Assembly (NCBI GenBank): GCA_964030475.1
Contig: CAXIPT010000064.1
Span: forward strand, 39,527-103,526
Direction of reading: 5' to 3'
Length of the DNA: 64,000 nt
DNA from: Tethya wilhelma
Taxonomy: Eukaryota > Porifera > Demospongiae > Tethyida > Tethyidae
Under the pieces are notes generated by a model. That model was not told where the DNA came from, did no database searches, and saw only the letters and a program-made list of their open reading frames with translations. Of the stretch, positions 34,340 through 46,189 are shown one piece after another; the stretch's first letter is position 1; each line of letters opens with the position of its first letter. The position numbers and the translations under genes were made by a program.

Positions 34340-34374
<35 letters not shown>

Positions 34375-35118
34375 CATACTGTGACATACACACACACACA
34401 CATACACACAGAGAGAGAGAGAGAAAGAAGGCCAGGCAGAAACAAGGCAGCATAAGGATGGATTAGTAACGATTGTACTTCTTACCTGTGTACTTCTTGA
34501 TGACAGCTCTCAAAATATGACTGAATTAAGCTGCAAAAAATTTTATTGAGTAAATTGTTGTAGCTACATTTTATTTGTTTTAGTGTGTACCTTCTGGTAG
34601 TTTGTACATCAAAGAGAAAATCTCTACTTTCAATGCTTCCTGAGACTAGCTTGCAGCAGCTGGCGCGCGCTCTATGTTGTGCGCGCCAAATACTTGAATA
34701 ATTACATCATGTGATAAACTTATGACCTGCCACACCCACAGACTGAAAAGTGCAATGGCCGCACAAAATTGAAGACTTAAGTGCAAGTTTCCAAGCGGTA
34801 ATGTTGCAGCTCGAGAGAAGTAGCGTAGAGTGTCTGGATGACTTACACATCATGTGTATACAAGTTTTATTTCTCTACTTTGTATAAAAAGTTCTAATGT
34901 AAGTTGTGAGTGTGCATTTTGTTTCACTAATTACCTAAAGTATATGTATTATCAGTCATATTTTTAAAAGTATACTTGATCAGCGAAATCGTGGTAGTAG
35001 TATTTTATCTTTAGGTGTGTAGATTAGTATAAACCCATTCATTCAAGTTGAGCTGTCAGCCGCGTTTGCAGGTGTAAGTAAAAATAGCGCCCCGCTATTA
35101 TGAGCCACACCCACCGTA

Positions 35119-35133
35119 AGGTGGGGGGGGGGG
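35119..35133 (+). repeat. Poly-G run
   Basis: A run of about 14 G residues. Copy 1 has ACGATGGGTGTGG at the matching place (12084), so the length here may be a slippage or sequencing error. Confidence 0.6.
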
Positions 35134-35287
35134 GGTAATAAGCTTTAATTAGAAAATATATGTTTTATACTTTCATTATAAGCAATCATTAAACTCATAA
35201 TAACAGTATAAGTATTTGTTAGATTTGCTTAAAAACCAGCAATTTGTGTCCAAATTTAGCCTGACCCAGTCCTTAATGCACCTGAGT

Positions 35288-36245
35288 TATGACGAAATGG
35301 TCTCGAAGTCTCCTCTTCCATGTTGAATTGGGCGGCATTTTGTAGAGTCCGTTAGCATAAAGAACATCCATCTTTATTATTTTATTGATAGTTAGTTTAA
35401 ATTTTAGCAAATAATATTATTGATGCATGACTGACTATTATTGTACAGATCAGCTGATATTCAACTTGATGATAAAGATAAAAGAGAGAACCAACTCCAG
35501 TATACATGTACTCTTCTTCTTGTTCCTTCTCTACAGCGTCTGTAGATACCTACTTGAATCACCATCATGATCCCGGTAACTGAAAAAACAACACTATTAT
35601 TAGCAATTCATAGTACTTGTATTTTGTGTACACAAGCAGTACTGGTTTACCTTCTAATCCAAACTATTTTGTAGGACATGAAATCAGCCAAATATTGCTC
35701 TACTCTTCACAAACTCAGAGACCTCAGTGAGAGAGACTAGAATGGTGTACTGTCTCAATACAGGGTTCAGTTTGATGCCCTGGTAGAAACTAGCGCAAGA
35801 ATTGTGTATAGTTTTATACAAAGATGTGCTCTTGTTATTAATTTGTAAAATAATAGTGTGAGTCTGTATTGGCAGAGTTACTGCCTGTATTTGCTGTACA
35901 ATATTGTCAATGGCTGCCATGGAATACTAAGACCTCAGACAGACCAAATTCTTTGTAATGTTTACAAAAGGACATAACAGGTAGTTTTTATTTGGTAACC
36001 ACTACTACTGTGCAAGTGTTTTGTGGAAGGTAAGCGTTGTAGTGCGTAGTTGTTGCAAAGAGAAAAAAGGAGCTCTGCAAGCGCCATGACAACAATTTTT
36101 TATGTCTGTGCAAAAGGTCAAAGGTGGTGTCCGGGGATTTTTCTATTTTTACCCTGTATCCCGAAAGTGATCCAAAACGAACGCGTGTGAATAATTGCAT
36201 CATTATAAACGCGACCTCCTCGTTTAATAACCCAGGCAAGCTAAT
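35288..36245. other. Spacer, no supported gene
   Basis: Short ORFs occur on the minus strand (35684-35920, 35988-36308) but none carries a motif or splice-consistent partner. AT-rich unique sequence. Confidence 0.45.
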
Positions 36246-36475
36246 ATTACAAGTACAAAATACATTAGAAATGTAATAGGAATGGCCAAATCGTAAAAAA
36301 GTGAGCAAACAAGATAGGAATGCTGGTCAGATTGAGCGAGGAGTTCATTTCAAAAGCGAATGAAGACAGAGAAAGCGCTTTTCATCTTGCTCGACGAGTG
36401 ACACTGAAAACCGATGCCAAAAGCGAATGAAGACCAACATACCAAGTTTATTCGTTCAAGAATTAGCTTCTACAA
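36246..36475 (-). repeat. Partial copies of repeats also seen at 19.3-19.9 kb
   Basis: About 36265-36335 resembles the arm of the 19803-20077 foldback element (ACATTAGAAATGTAAT, AGGAATGGCCAAATCGTAAA). About 36375-36475 is the inverted relative of 19283-19385. Confidence 0.6.
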
Positions 36476-36649
36476 GTGTACAGTCTTCAAGAAAAGCTGT
36501 GACATAACAGAAGAAGAAGAAGAAGATGGAGAAAACTGGAGGTTTGGCATATTTTAGTTTGATACTTTAGTGATGGTGTTAGGCCATGTTTTTGGACTTG
36601 TTAGAAAGAGAATGAACTAAATAGTAGCTTGAGAAACCTTTTAGTGCCA

Positions 36650-36745
36650 AGCACCCGGTTTTTGCAGAGTTATTCGCGTGAATATTTGTATTGTGCTAAC
36701 GGGCCATCTGTGCCATTCCTATGTACCCAGTACTACCGTACTGGG
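36650..36745 (+). repeat. Repeat ending in a CCCAGTAC hairpin
   Basis: The last 20 bp, CCCAGTACTACCGTACTGGG, form an 8-bp stem with a 4-base loop (36725-36745). The preceding 75 bp match the complement of 57346-57460, so both are ends of one dispersed element. Confidence 0.75.
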
Positions 36746-36746
36746 A

Positions 36747-39170
36747 ATTAAGGCACTGATGGTGCACAAGCCTCAATCAGCACACTCTGTCACTTGCAAC
36801 TTGTGATGAAGCAGCATAAACATAAACATACGCATAGGAACCGGGGGGGGGGCTAGGGGGCTATAGCCCTCACCTGTGCAAGCAGCTAAGCCACATAAAC
36901 CAAGCACATCACATCCAGAGGCTGAGAGCCAGAGCTCTGTTATCTGAAGAACATCCAGTCCAACTGTATAATCTCAGAAACTAGAGTGTCTTGCAAGGTT
37001 CTACACAACCATTCTCAAGATAATTTCGATTCATGAACGTAAGTACCTTCGGTTTGCATGGACCATGGAGCTCCAATTCTTCACAGTATCCCGTGACAGA
37101 CAGATGCACGCGCACACACTCACACACACACACACACACACACAATGACTACTGTAATCCTCTGCACATGATACACACTCGCCTAGGCTTAACAAGGAGC
37201 CTGGGAACAAGGCTTCCATACCAAGCTCACACTGGCTATGTGGTTTATATCGCACCATCAGCTCAAGATCACCACAAACTCACCAGTTGGTATTACAAAC
37301 ACAGTCACGCACCAACTTCATAATTCCCATTATCAACCACCTGCTTCCTGAGGCTAACTCGATACTTTAACCACATTCATATCTGGACCCAACCTTCTAA
37401 CATAAGAGCACACATTGTTACTATGGTAATGGACACTAATAACAATGAAGGCACCGATGGTGCACAAGCCTCGGCACACTATGGTGCACTCATATAAAAA
37501 ACTAATCCAACTAGGCCAAGGTTAGCCGCACAACTCTGTGATGAAGCAGAACAAGTACTATTGACTATGCATCAGTGGCTTCCATACTTGCTGCATGCTT
37601 GTCATGATTCATATCTAAGCATATCTGTTCACTGTTTGTCGGTATGTATATTTGTAGCAAGTGACCAGATGAGCTATGCTTAGCAGCTATGCCATTCACT
37701 CATGAATAGATATTATTTCTGATGCACTGGATCAGCTGCTGTCAGATAGCTAGCTGGACTACCAGTGCATAATCAGTAACCATAGTACCGTGGCAGCTTA
37801 GCTAGCTGGCCACACTGAAAAATTAAGGCACCGATGGTGCATAAGCCTCGGCGCATTTTACCAAAGTACGTAACTAAATTAATATGAATAACATTATGCA
37901 CAAAATAAGACCAAGAGTACCATTAGCTAGTTCACTGGTCTCACAGGCATGTCTGAAGTCTGGCCTATTAGACTACCAATTAATCTAGTGACTTGACTGT
38001 CTACTGATAGCAGTAGCTAGCCTGCAGGCTATAGTGGCAGTGACATCAGTGAAAACTACCGAGTCTGGGCAGCCATTTAGTGACGGTGCATGAATACTTG
38101 AACACTGATGTTCATTTCACATTTACATAGTTTAATACTACTGACAAGACCAATGTTGATTCCATAGTAATACATCTATGATGATTCAGCTAGGACTCAA
38201 TCATGGTGCACTGCTCGGAGCTAGTACTCAGTGAGAGGCTCTAAAGGACCACTGACTTGAACTGAGCCGGTGAGTACAGTTCTCTATAGTGTTGTTTTTT
38301 CAATATAATTATACATTCACTAAATTTAACTTACAAGACTCTTGCAAGCAGTTGAGTTATACCTGGTCAAGCACCTGAGCCAAGCACAAGCACAAGCACA
38401 ACTAACTCTAGCTCCACTTTCTAGATAACGCACACTACATGGGGCGTGATCGATAGGTGCAGTTTCGAAGCTAAGCGTTCAGAGAAGCACAAAACTCTCA
38501 GATCTCAGAAACTACAGCGTTTTGCAAGATGCCACACATAATATTTTAAGATAACCTCGATTCATGAACGTAAGTACCTTCTATTTCCTACGTAGAGTTG
38601 CCGTTCTTCAGATTATCTCGTAACAGACAGACAGACGCACACACAAAACGACTACCATAATCCTCTGCACGTGCTGAGGCTTAATTACATGCAGTCTAAG
38701 AGTCTCAATTAGCATTACTAGTGCGACAAAGACTGCCAACTTCACACACTAATAATCTGTTACAAAAGGTCACTACTGGTTTCAACAAATTACTGTCCCT
38801 AAATTATAGTGTCAGCACAGAGGTAAACATGACTGTCTTATATATATATACCTCTTCTGGTCAAGTACAATTTACTATGATGTAATGTCAATATATGCAT
38901 TCCTAGATCCTGGGCCAACCCTGTCTCTTTCCACACAACATTTCTAACAATAGCTGAATCTAACTCAGCATCAGCATGCAGTAAGCATCATAGAATTCAA
39001 CACAGTTTCTAGATAACACACACTATAAATCAACAACAAACTTAAGGCAATTAAGACCCAAAGAAATAATAAAGTTAGTAACCACAGGGTTTGGACAGCG
39101 TTATATCTGTCTTTCTTGAGATTTGAAGTTAAGACACAAAGAAAACGACTATACCATAATCCTCTGCACA
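36747..39170. repeat. Dispersed short repeats, no gene
   Basis: The motif AAGGCACCGATGGTGCA-AAGCCTCGGC occurs near 36750 (diverged), 37447 and 37819. A longer segment at about 36950-37165 recurs at about 38505-38670: both read CTCAGAAACTA, CGATTCATGAACGTAAGTAC, ACAGACAGA, then TAATCCTCTGCAC. The last phrase appears again near 39156. These look like pieces of one non-autonomous element. A (CA)n run lies at 37114-37143. No coding gene is supported. Confidence 0.6.
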
Positions 39171-40548
39171 TAACAGTTATCTGTGTGCCGAAACTTAATA
39201 AAACCAAACAACGACATGCACTTTATGGTGACCATAAGTTGCATTCCATGCATGTGCTAACAGAGTAATGCACATGAACCTTATTCCATGAATTACATGT
39301 ATCTCTACAACCATTTATATGTTTATCATGCTAGGATAATATGCATTAATGATGGATCTACCTTCTCAGCTCAGTTAAGGACAAGCTGGAAGCTCTGGAC
39401 TTAGCTGGAAAATCAAGCAATTGAAAAAGCTGTGACTGGTATACAGTCAGTGCTTCACTTAGAGCTTATTTCAATAGTAGTTTAGGATTCTTTTATCTAT
39501 GTACTTTATAGGGATTCACAATTAGTTGCCATGGTAACCGTGAATAAAATTACGGTTAGCTGATTGATATTCATAGACGCAAAATTAAAAATCCGGTACA
39601 GAAGAAGCCTAGTTCAGTTTGGCATAGCGCTTGTTAGTTATCTAATGGTCTGAACTAAACATCCCTCGTGTCAAAGCTATAGTAGCGCTAAAATGTAGTG
39701 AATTTTAGAGTCAATTTCTTATACTCACCATAACATTGGCGTTCACTATCGCGTTTTGGTCTAAAATTTTCGGAAAAACCAGCAAGAACCTTTTAGTATA
39801 GTCTTCTAGCATCACTTTAAGCTTTGTTTGACTCTGCACTAGTGTCTTTCTGTACCGGAAAATCTGTTATTCACAAGAGCTCTCTTTCTGAACTCGCCAT
39901 GAGTCCAAGTTCTAGCGCCACACCCACCTAATACTGCGTTTAGTACTGACAATCTTATCTACTAATAATTATTAATGATATTCATTGTAGCTTGCTTGTA
40001 CCATTACAAGCTAAATACATGCAATAGGCGCCACGGAAAGCGCTTGGCAATCCTTAACTAACCTGAGTTGAGTGTTAGATGCATAACATTGCACACCATC
40101 ACCAGGCCCTCTCTTTCCCTATTTGTAGGAGGGAAAGGCCTGGTGATGAGGCTATCAATCAAAAATGTGAACTAACTCAAAGCTCATACATACACTATTC
40201 CAATTGTCAAGTTATGCACAAGACACAAATATGCATGTCCACCACTATGTTTAAAACACTTTCACAAATACCATAGCTATACACTGGCATTCATTATATG
40301 TTTAAACTAAATAAAATTAAGTATGAATGTCTTTAATTAATGCACACTACTAAAACATACCGTCTTTATTCTAATATTACGTAAGCAAAAAAATAATTTC
40401 ATCTCGCTTGTGTTACTTTATCACATGTAAATTCCGGTTAAGCTAATTTCTTGGGCTATATTGGATCATGCGTTGCTTTAGAATCATAAATTATTTTTCA
40501 AAAAGTACAGTTTAGCTACTATTGTTCAAGGTTTTACAAGAAGTTTGA
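39171..40548. other. Spacer with a 12-bp-arm hairpin at 40097-40148
   Basis: CATCACCAGGCC (40097-40108) pairs with GGCCTGGTGATG (40137-40148), with a further CTTTCCCT/AGGGAAAG pairing inside. It may be a transposon end. The rest has no supported gene. Confidence 0.55.
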
Positions 40549-40923
40549 TTAGCTTCTTAATTTTAGCTGGAGTTCCATGAAATGAGTATATACAGGGCCT
40601 TTTCCTGGTACTGAAGATCTCTGCCTCCTTCCAGTAACTTCACAGGAAATACTGCCACCATGTCTGAGAAAGAACCATGCTATCTTCGATATTTCTCTTG
40701 GTACATGACCCAGTATCACTCCCTCTTCTGCCCTTTGCAAAGCAGCAGCGTATCTATCTTGAGTGTTTTCACGTTCTGTAACAGCTTCCAGTATTTCTCC
40801 TGTAAAAGGACTCCAGATTTGTTTGTATACATGATGTCCTCGTACTACACCCTCCAACGTGAACGCTTCTGTATCAGCTGCAATTTTGGGTCGAGGAATG
40901 AAAGCATGGAAAAACCAGTCATT
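40549..40923 (-). pseudogene. HIRAN-like domain exon fragment
   Basis: The minus-strand frame opens after a stop at 40924 and has no ATG, so it is an internal exon or remnant. Residues read LEGVVRGHHVYKQIWSPFTG, then ENTQDRYAAAL and VILGHVPREISKIAWFFLRH with GGSISCEVTG. The N-x-x-D-x-x-A and IGH-VPRE-type motifs fit a HIRAN-like domain (found in Rad5/HLTF-type proteins and many invertebrate repeat proteins). After TGRRQRSS the continuing frame becomes unlike the family, while a shifted frame gives PCIYSFHG, so a one-base change near 40600 is likely. Role unknown. Confidence 0.5.
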
Positions 40924-41070
40924 TTAATACCAAAATCATGCTCTAAAATCATTGGTTACTAATCCACGAATTCTGATTGGTCTGTGACAGAAGTGTGAAT
41001 CAAAAAGTGATCCACTAGCCTCTGCTATTTAAATGTGAAATTCGTCACCTTGCCATTAAATGACAAAATT

Positions 41071-41400
41071 ATGGATCAGTCAAGTATCAAGAAGTTCTTC
41101 TCTCCATTGCCTCCAGGTGCACCCAAGCCAAAACCCCCACGTACTCTACAACCAATGAGAAAGGCCCCACCAGCCAAGAGACCAGTAGGAAGATCCAGAA
41201 AGAGACCTAGTTCTGAAGTAGTACAAGCACCAGCCACACCTTCAAGAGAGATCAATGAGTCTGATAGTTCCTCTACAACCACAAAGCCACCAGCAAAGAG
41301 AGTTGGAGCTAGCTACTCTATGAAGAAGAAAGAAGAAGTAGTCCAGTTTGCCAAAGCACATAGCATATACCAGGCACTACTAGATACGAAATGCTTGTGA
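41071..41400 (+). CDS. Small basic protein with a PCNA-box-like N-terminus
   Basis: About 109 codons from the ATG at 41071; an upstream in-frame ATG at 41035 would add 12 residues. I prefer 41071 because the motif follows directly. Residues 3-10 are QSSIKKFF, which fits the PCNA-interacting consensus Q-x-x-(I/L/M)-x-x-aromatic-aromatic. Then comes a Pro/Lys/Arg-rich region with likely nuclear signals (KRPVGRSRKRPS) and a C-terminal SYSMKKKEEVVQFAKAHSIY, which resembles the first helices of a pogo/CENP-B-type helix-turn-helix. It may be the first exon of a transposase truncated here. It lies divergent from the HIRAN-like fragment. Confidence 0.5.
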   Translation: MDQSSIKKFFSPLPPGAPKPKPPRTLQPMRKAPPAKRPVGRSRKRPSSEVVQAPATPSREINESDSSSTTTKPPAKRVGASYSMKKKEEVVQFAKAHSIYQALLDTKCL

Positions 41401-42351
41401 AAACTTAACAAATCTATCACAGCATTAAAATTTCCTTTTCACATACAAATCATTGGTACTGCCTATGAAAACTTTACTTTTAATGGACCACACTATCAAT
41501 GGAAAATGAAATACCAATGAAAATTCACTGTATTTTCATAGGCAATAGAATCAATTTTCACAGCCCAATGTAACACCAGTGAAAAACCAATGAACTTTTT
41601 ACTGTGCAATAAGTATTGGTAGAAACCAATTGGCCTTTAGCTCCACCCATAATTATTGCATCCGGAATAATACTCTTGATAAATAAATGTATACATATAT
41701 TATACCTCACTTTTATATGCAATTTTATCATCATTGTGAAAATTGAAACGTATAATATTATATAGAGAGATGTGTACACAAGTTAAATACAAAAGCATTA
41801 ATTATTGAAATCCAAACAATTTCAATGTTAGTTTCTTATCTTTGGTTTTCTATTTCTCTTACCCCTGCCTAACTCAACGACTACCTCATCACTCTCCTTA
41901 TCACTCGAGCTCTCTGTCTCATAGACCCAGAATTTTGTATTCTATAGTAACGATTATAAAACATGCTGTGTCAAAAATTAAGCGGTATACAAAGTATTAG
42001 CATACAAGTTTAATAACTCTTGTACACTAGTATACTCTATAAATGAATCTTATAGGGGAAATTTGGTGCATATTACATTCATAAATGTACCTTTAAATTT
42101 GGTTTTAAAGGACTATCAACAGATCTAGAAGTCGTTCTTTCGTTAGTGGTCATCATAGATTCCTAATAAATAGCACGGAACAAGTAACAGGTATATATGT
42201 ACATATATATGAGGATATAAACTGCAAATGTGTCACGCAGCAAAGTGTGACATTATCACTGATTTGAAATATCTTCCTGTGGTATTATATACATCAGGTG
42301 TGAACTGTTTCAATGCATCAGAGTGTGCATGTGTGTGTGCATACCGTAGTT

Positions 42352-42664
42352 AGTGGTTCGGTGTCCTTCGAAGATGAGGAGGTTGACTTTTGAGAAGATG
42401 AAGATTGCGATGCTTTCTTCTTACATGATCGTGAGCCTGTCTTAAGTTTTTGAGAAGATGAAGATTGTGATGCTTTCTTCTTTGATGATCGTGAGGCTGT
42501 CTTAAGCGGTGAAGATTGTGAGGCTGTCTTAAGCTTCTGAGGAGGTGAAGATTGCGAGGCTGTCTTAAGCTTGTGAGGAGATCAAGATCGTGATACTGTC
42601 CTAAGCTTTTGAGGAGATGAAGAACGCGAGGCTGTCTTCTTCTTCAGAGGAGCCTCAGCAGGCT
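42352..42664 (-). repeat. Coding repeat, Lys-Thr-Ala-Ser-rich
   Basis: Imperfect repeats of about 45-48 bp within exon 10 (units such as CTTAAGACAGCCTC and GAAGAAAGCATC on the minus strand), giving KLKTASQSS and KKKASQSSSSQ. Five to six units; one carries the TGA at 42582-42584. Confidence 0.8.
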
Positions 42665-44446
42665 TCTATCACAAATAGTAAGACCAAATAATTATATAAT
42701 GTTCTTAATAGTATGGACATGCAATACCTTTCTTTTGGCAGGAGGTTTCTTTTCAGTTGAAACCTGTACATTTGGACAATTAATTTAAAAGTAAAAAGTT
42801 TATTTCACATGGAGCACATTACTAAAATAAATAAGCGTGACACTTGCACTCGCATTCTTTAGAGGATGTTTCCTGCCAGAAGAATTACTAGTGTCAAGGT
42901 GTACCACTTCTTCAGAGAAAACTAAACCTCCATCTCTATCACAGCTGATGTTTCCCTATAATAATGATGACCGACAAGACAATCAATTATTAATAATGCA
43001 CAAACAATTTGTATTGAAATATGCACAAGATTAATTGTATACCTTGTTAATCTCCTTCCACACCTCCAAATTTTGTTTTACGTTTTCTTGCCTGGTGGCT
43101 TCATATTCGGAAATGTCTTCACCACTAGAACACTCGGACTCAGTGTGACGGTCACTCGGAGACGAATCTGGAGGATCTGGTCCAGGAGATGTAGTGGGGC
43201 CTACCACAATTGGCTTTAAATATGATAGTCTCCATACAAACACTTCATTTTTCTGCAAGGAAATTCAAATTTTATTATATTTACAGTGAAAATAAAATAA
43301 CGCTGAGCTTCAGTTGTTGAAAGATGGTTTTTGTACCCACTGGCTGAGGGAGTTCAGCTTCTTTAGTTTTACTAAATCTCTTCCACAAAGAAACCTTGCC
43401 ATACATAGCACTATCTAAGTAGAGAAAAATGGTATATTAACTATAAAAGTATAATGTACTTATTAATATGCACCTTCACTGATGAACATTCCCGTCCCTA
43501 ACTGATGTCCCTCTTTATCTGTAATATCCACTTCACATCTATAATAGTATATGCATTAATGCATGATACATAAACATTACATAATATACATGCGTAATGA
43601 CTTCTATATTATGTGAAGAAAGTTTTCATGACATACGGTCCAGTAACAAAATTTATGGAAAAAAAAACATGCCACCAAAATTTTAAGCTGTATATGGTAT
43701 GAGCATGCATATTTGTACCCTGGATAGTCCTAATTTGGACTTGGAAGGACTGGGATGAGATTCCGAAGAAAAGAGACTCCTTGCTGTTTTGGTACAGCCT
43801 TTTCTTCCATATCTGTACTTCAGTTTTGGCCTGAAAAATGTGGTTTTTAGATGTATGTTGATACTAGTATAATTATGTTTTTAAGCTACAATAAAAGGCA
43901 GAGAACTTTTTTATTGTATCGTATTGTATGTGCTATAACCTTGTTGGAACTGGTGGCTTCTTTGTCCGTCGAAGATAAGCCCTTCTATTCATTAGGCTCT
44001 CTCCTAACATCTCCTTCAGGCGGGTAGGGTCTACCTTTAATTGAGGACACAGTTTGTAAGCCTGTATAACCATTTATAATAGTCACATCCATTTTTCATC
44101 CATTTCCATCCATAGTCACATCCAATTGTTGTGGGTATACACTATATGATGTATTTTCATGTATACAAGGAAGTTGAATGGAAATATCTTACAAGTGGTT
44201 GCTATCAAATTTTGGTGTTAATACACTTTTTCCAAACATGAATATATATGCATAATTATTCGAGATATTGCCCACAAACTTTCCCACTATACAGAAAATT
44301 ATTTGCTTACATTTTCTTTGAACTCTTTCATCTTGCCAGATGATATCTCTTCAAGGACTGGGGCTGTTTCCCACAGACCAGCACCTTTTGCTGCCTCAGT
44401 ATGATAGTCTATATTTATCAAGCAACACCCATATGAACAACTATAG

Positions 44447-44821
44447 CCTATACAGGGGCGTATTCAGGGGGGGTGCTCCGGGTGCTCGAGCACCCCCCTC
44501 CAGCTTGCAAAAGTGTCATGAATATAATTAGTCACTTCGCCTTTGGCAGTATATCGGTAGCAAATATTTTGCACAACAAAATTTTGAACTTTTCAATTTG
44601 TATTTAGTTATAAACTAACATTGCTAGCTGTACAGTAGTCTCTGTAGACGTTCAAATTCTCGCAGCTAGCGCTGGAAACGCTAACGCGAGCTCACTTTAC
44701 GCGTACTAGACCTAGTCACGTGACCAAAAGTGGGCATGGTCTCCAAAAATTTTCGGGCGCTTCGCGCCCGTTACTGTTTAGCACCCTTCTATTCTAAATC
44801 CTAGATACGCCCCTGCCTATA
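44447..44821. mobile_element. MITE, 363 bp, 6-bp CCTATA duplication
   Basis: The element 44453-44815 begins CAGGGGCGTAT and ends ATACGCCCCTG. CCTATA flanks both sides (44447-44452 and 44816-44821). It lies in intron 1 of the 12-exon gene. The CAGGGGCG end is reminiscent of hAT-type ends, but 6 bp is short for that superfamily. It contains the internal palindromes GGGTGCTCGAGCACCC and GGGCGCTTCGCGCCC. Confidence 0.85.
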
Positions 44822-44990
44822 CTTGCTATACATATCATACGTATAATAGTACGTATAGTAGGAATGGGCCGCATGTCCCATGGACACAATACAAAATGTT
44901 TATCACCATAAAAATCTAACAAAACAAAGTTCAGCCTTTAAACTTGCCCATCTGTCCATAGTCTCCACACTTTAGTGTTGAAAAAAAGTG
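44822..44990 (-). repeat. Repeat end with a GTACGTATAG hairpin
   Basis: Matches about 33195-33315 and, inverted, 14080-14190. All contain a short palindromic hairpin, TAGGAATGGGCC, then TGTCCCATGGACAC-type text and CAATACAAAATGTTTATCAC. Confidence 0.7.
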
Positions 44991-44995
44991 AATGA

Positions 44996-45453
44996 ACAAG
45001 TATAGTAAAAATTTCATAAAAATTAATGGGGTAGGAATGGGCAGTGCTGTAAAAAGTAAGGAAACAAGGCATGCATGTCGCAATTTCGGCACATGACTTT
45101 TTCATTTTATGTCCAAGTCTTGCAGTTTTAACCTAAGAGTTTTGAAGGTTAACTGAAAAAATAACATTTCGTAGGTAAATTGCCTGCTTATGTACTTTAG
45201 CTAACTTAGCTATAGCCATGCAATGTATACTGTGATTGGCTTGCACAATCTATGACATCAAGCCATTGGGCATGTACAGCATTGTTTGAACCATATCAGC
45301 ATTTATTTTATAATACTAGATGAATGAGGAATCGAAAATGAAAATGAAGTAGTCATGTGCCGAAATTGCGACATGCATGCCTTATTTACTTACTTTTTAC
45401 AGCACTGCCCATTCCTACCCCATTAATTTTTATGAACTTTTTACTATACTTGT
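44996..45453. mobile_element. Foldback MITE, second subfamily, about 115-bp arms
   Basis: Arms run from ACAAGTATAGTAAAAATTTC at 44996 to its complement ending at 45453. They share GTAGGAATGGGCAGTGC and TTCGGCACATGACT with the 13020-13381 family but differ elsewhere. In intron 1 of the 12-exon gene. Confidence 0.88.
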
Positions 45454-46189
45454 AATATATAGGATACTGAGGATTTATACGTATATATACCATACATATA
45501 TAATGTAGAAGTTTTGTAGGGTCAAACTCGGGTGGATTTTTCAGATCACAATCCACCTGTGAATGATCTTACCCACCCATATCCCGGCTATATATACCTA
45601 TGGGATTTACACGAATTGTGAAAGTTAGTATGTAAAACGTTTGACAAGAGACATAGCTATATGCAAAAGTGAGACACTTCCAGCTATATTTGGTATTTTA
45701 TGCGAACACCAATACATGTGGATAGTACATGTTACATGCAAAAGCATGCAGGTACATGTATAAACAAGCAGAATCAGATAAGGACAAATGAGACAGAACT
45801 ACAAACCACAAAACTGTTATAATTAGATCTTAAAAAAAAACAACAAAAAAACTTACATGACAGTATGTATGTTCAGGTGACGATTTTGTGTTCCTGGGCT
45901 TAGTTTGGAAGAGCTCATCCGATGAAAATCTGCCCATCTCACTGGTATCAGTACTGTATCCACTGTAACCAGCACTGACACTTGCAGTTGACAGTGGATC
46001 AACTGGTGTCTGTGGTGACACAAATCCAGGACTTGCACTTCTGCTAGCAGAATCAATTCTGGGACCAGACCCTGGGGTTGTAGGTAGAGCGGGCGAAGAC
46101 TGAGCGGCCGTGCCAGCAACTTGCTGCAATAATTGAATAAGCACCTTGGCCTGTTGAGGGTCAATCGATAAACTTGACAAAGCACTCAT

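Larger units (their letters stand above)
32126..35287 (-). mobile_element. Large TIR transposon, fragment C (5' half with terminus)
   Basis: From the N to about 33093 it carries the N-terminal coding part. Then come the (CT)n tract at 33142-33176, a foldback MITE (33867-34231), the CA/GA microsatellites and the unique 5' region. It ends at 35266-35287 with the complement of CTCAGGTGCATTAAGGACTG. The 33459-34494 stretch is nearly identical to 28976-30012. Confidence 0.82.
41828..46189 (-). pseudogene. Twelve-exon gene of unknown function, two in-frame stops
   Basis: The product is not recognised. Exons (minus): 46189-45857, 44394-44311, 44061-43940, 43817-43719, 43538-43474, 43414-43341, 43252-43043, 42955 to about 42895, 42763-42728, 42665-42345, 42162-42091, 41941-41828. 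All junctions are GT-AG, and phases agree wherever the ends are fixed; the exon 8 donor is uncertain. Features: MSALSSLSIDPQQAKVLIQL at the start, a Ser/Pro/Thr-rich region, a basic block (LKEMLGESLMNRRAYLRRTK), WKRFSKTKEAE, VFVWRLSYLKP, a Ser/Asp-rich stretch, then Lys-Thr-Ala-Ser repeats (LKTASQSSPPQ) and a basic C-terminus. In-frame stops: TAG 43730-43732 and TGA 42582-42584, each one base from a sense codon. It may be a nuclear protein and may belong to the neighbouring CACTA element. It shares a 237-bp intergenic region with 46427. Confidence 0.65.

Noticed and set aside
35684..36308. Minus-strand ORFs of 78 and 106 codons
   Set aside because: No motif, no matching exon, and composition like the surrounding spacer.
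44453..44815. Terminator-like GC hairpins
   Set aside because: They lie inside a MITE with target duplications; rho-independent terminators do not apply to a eukaryotic genome.
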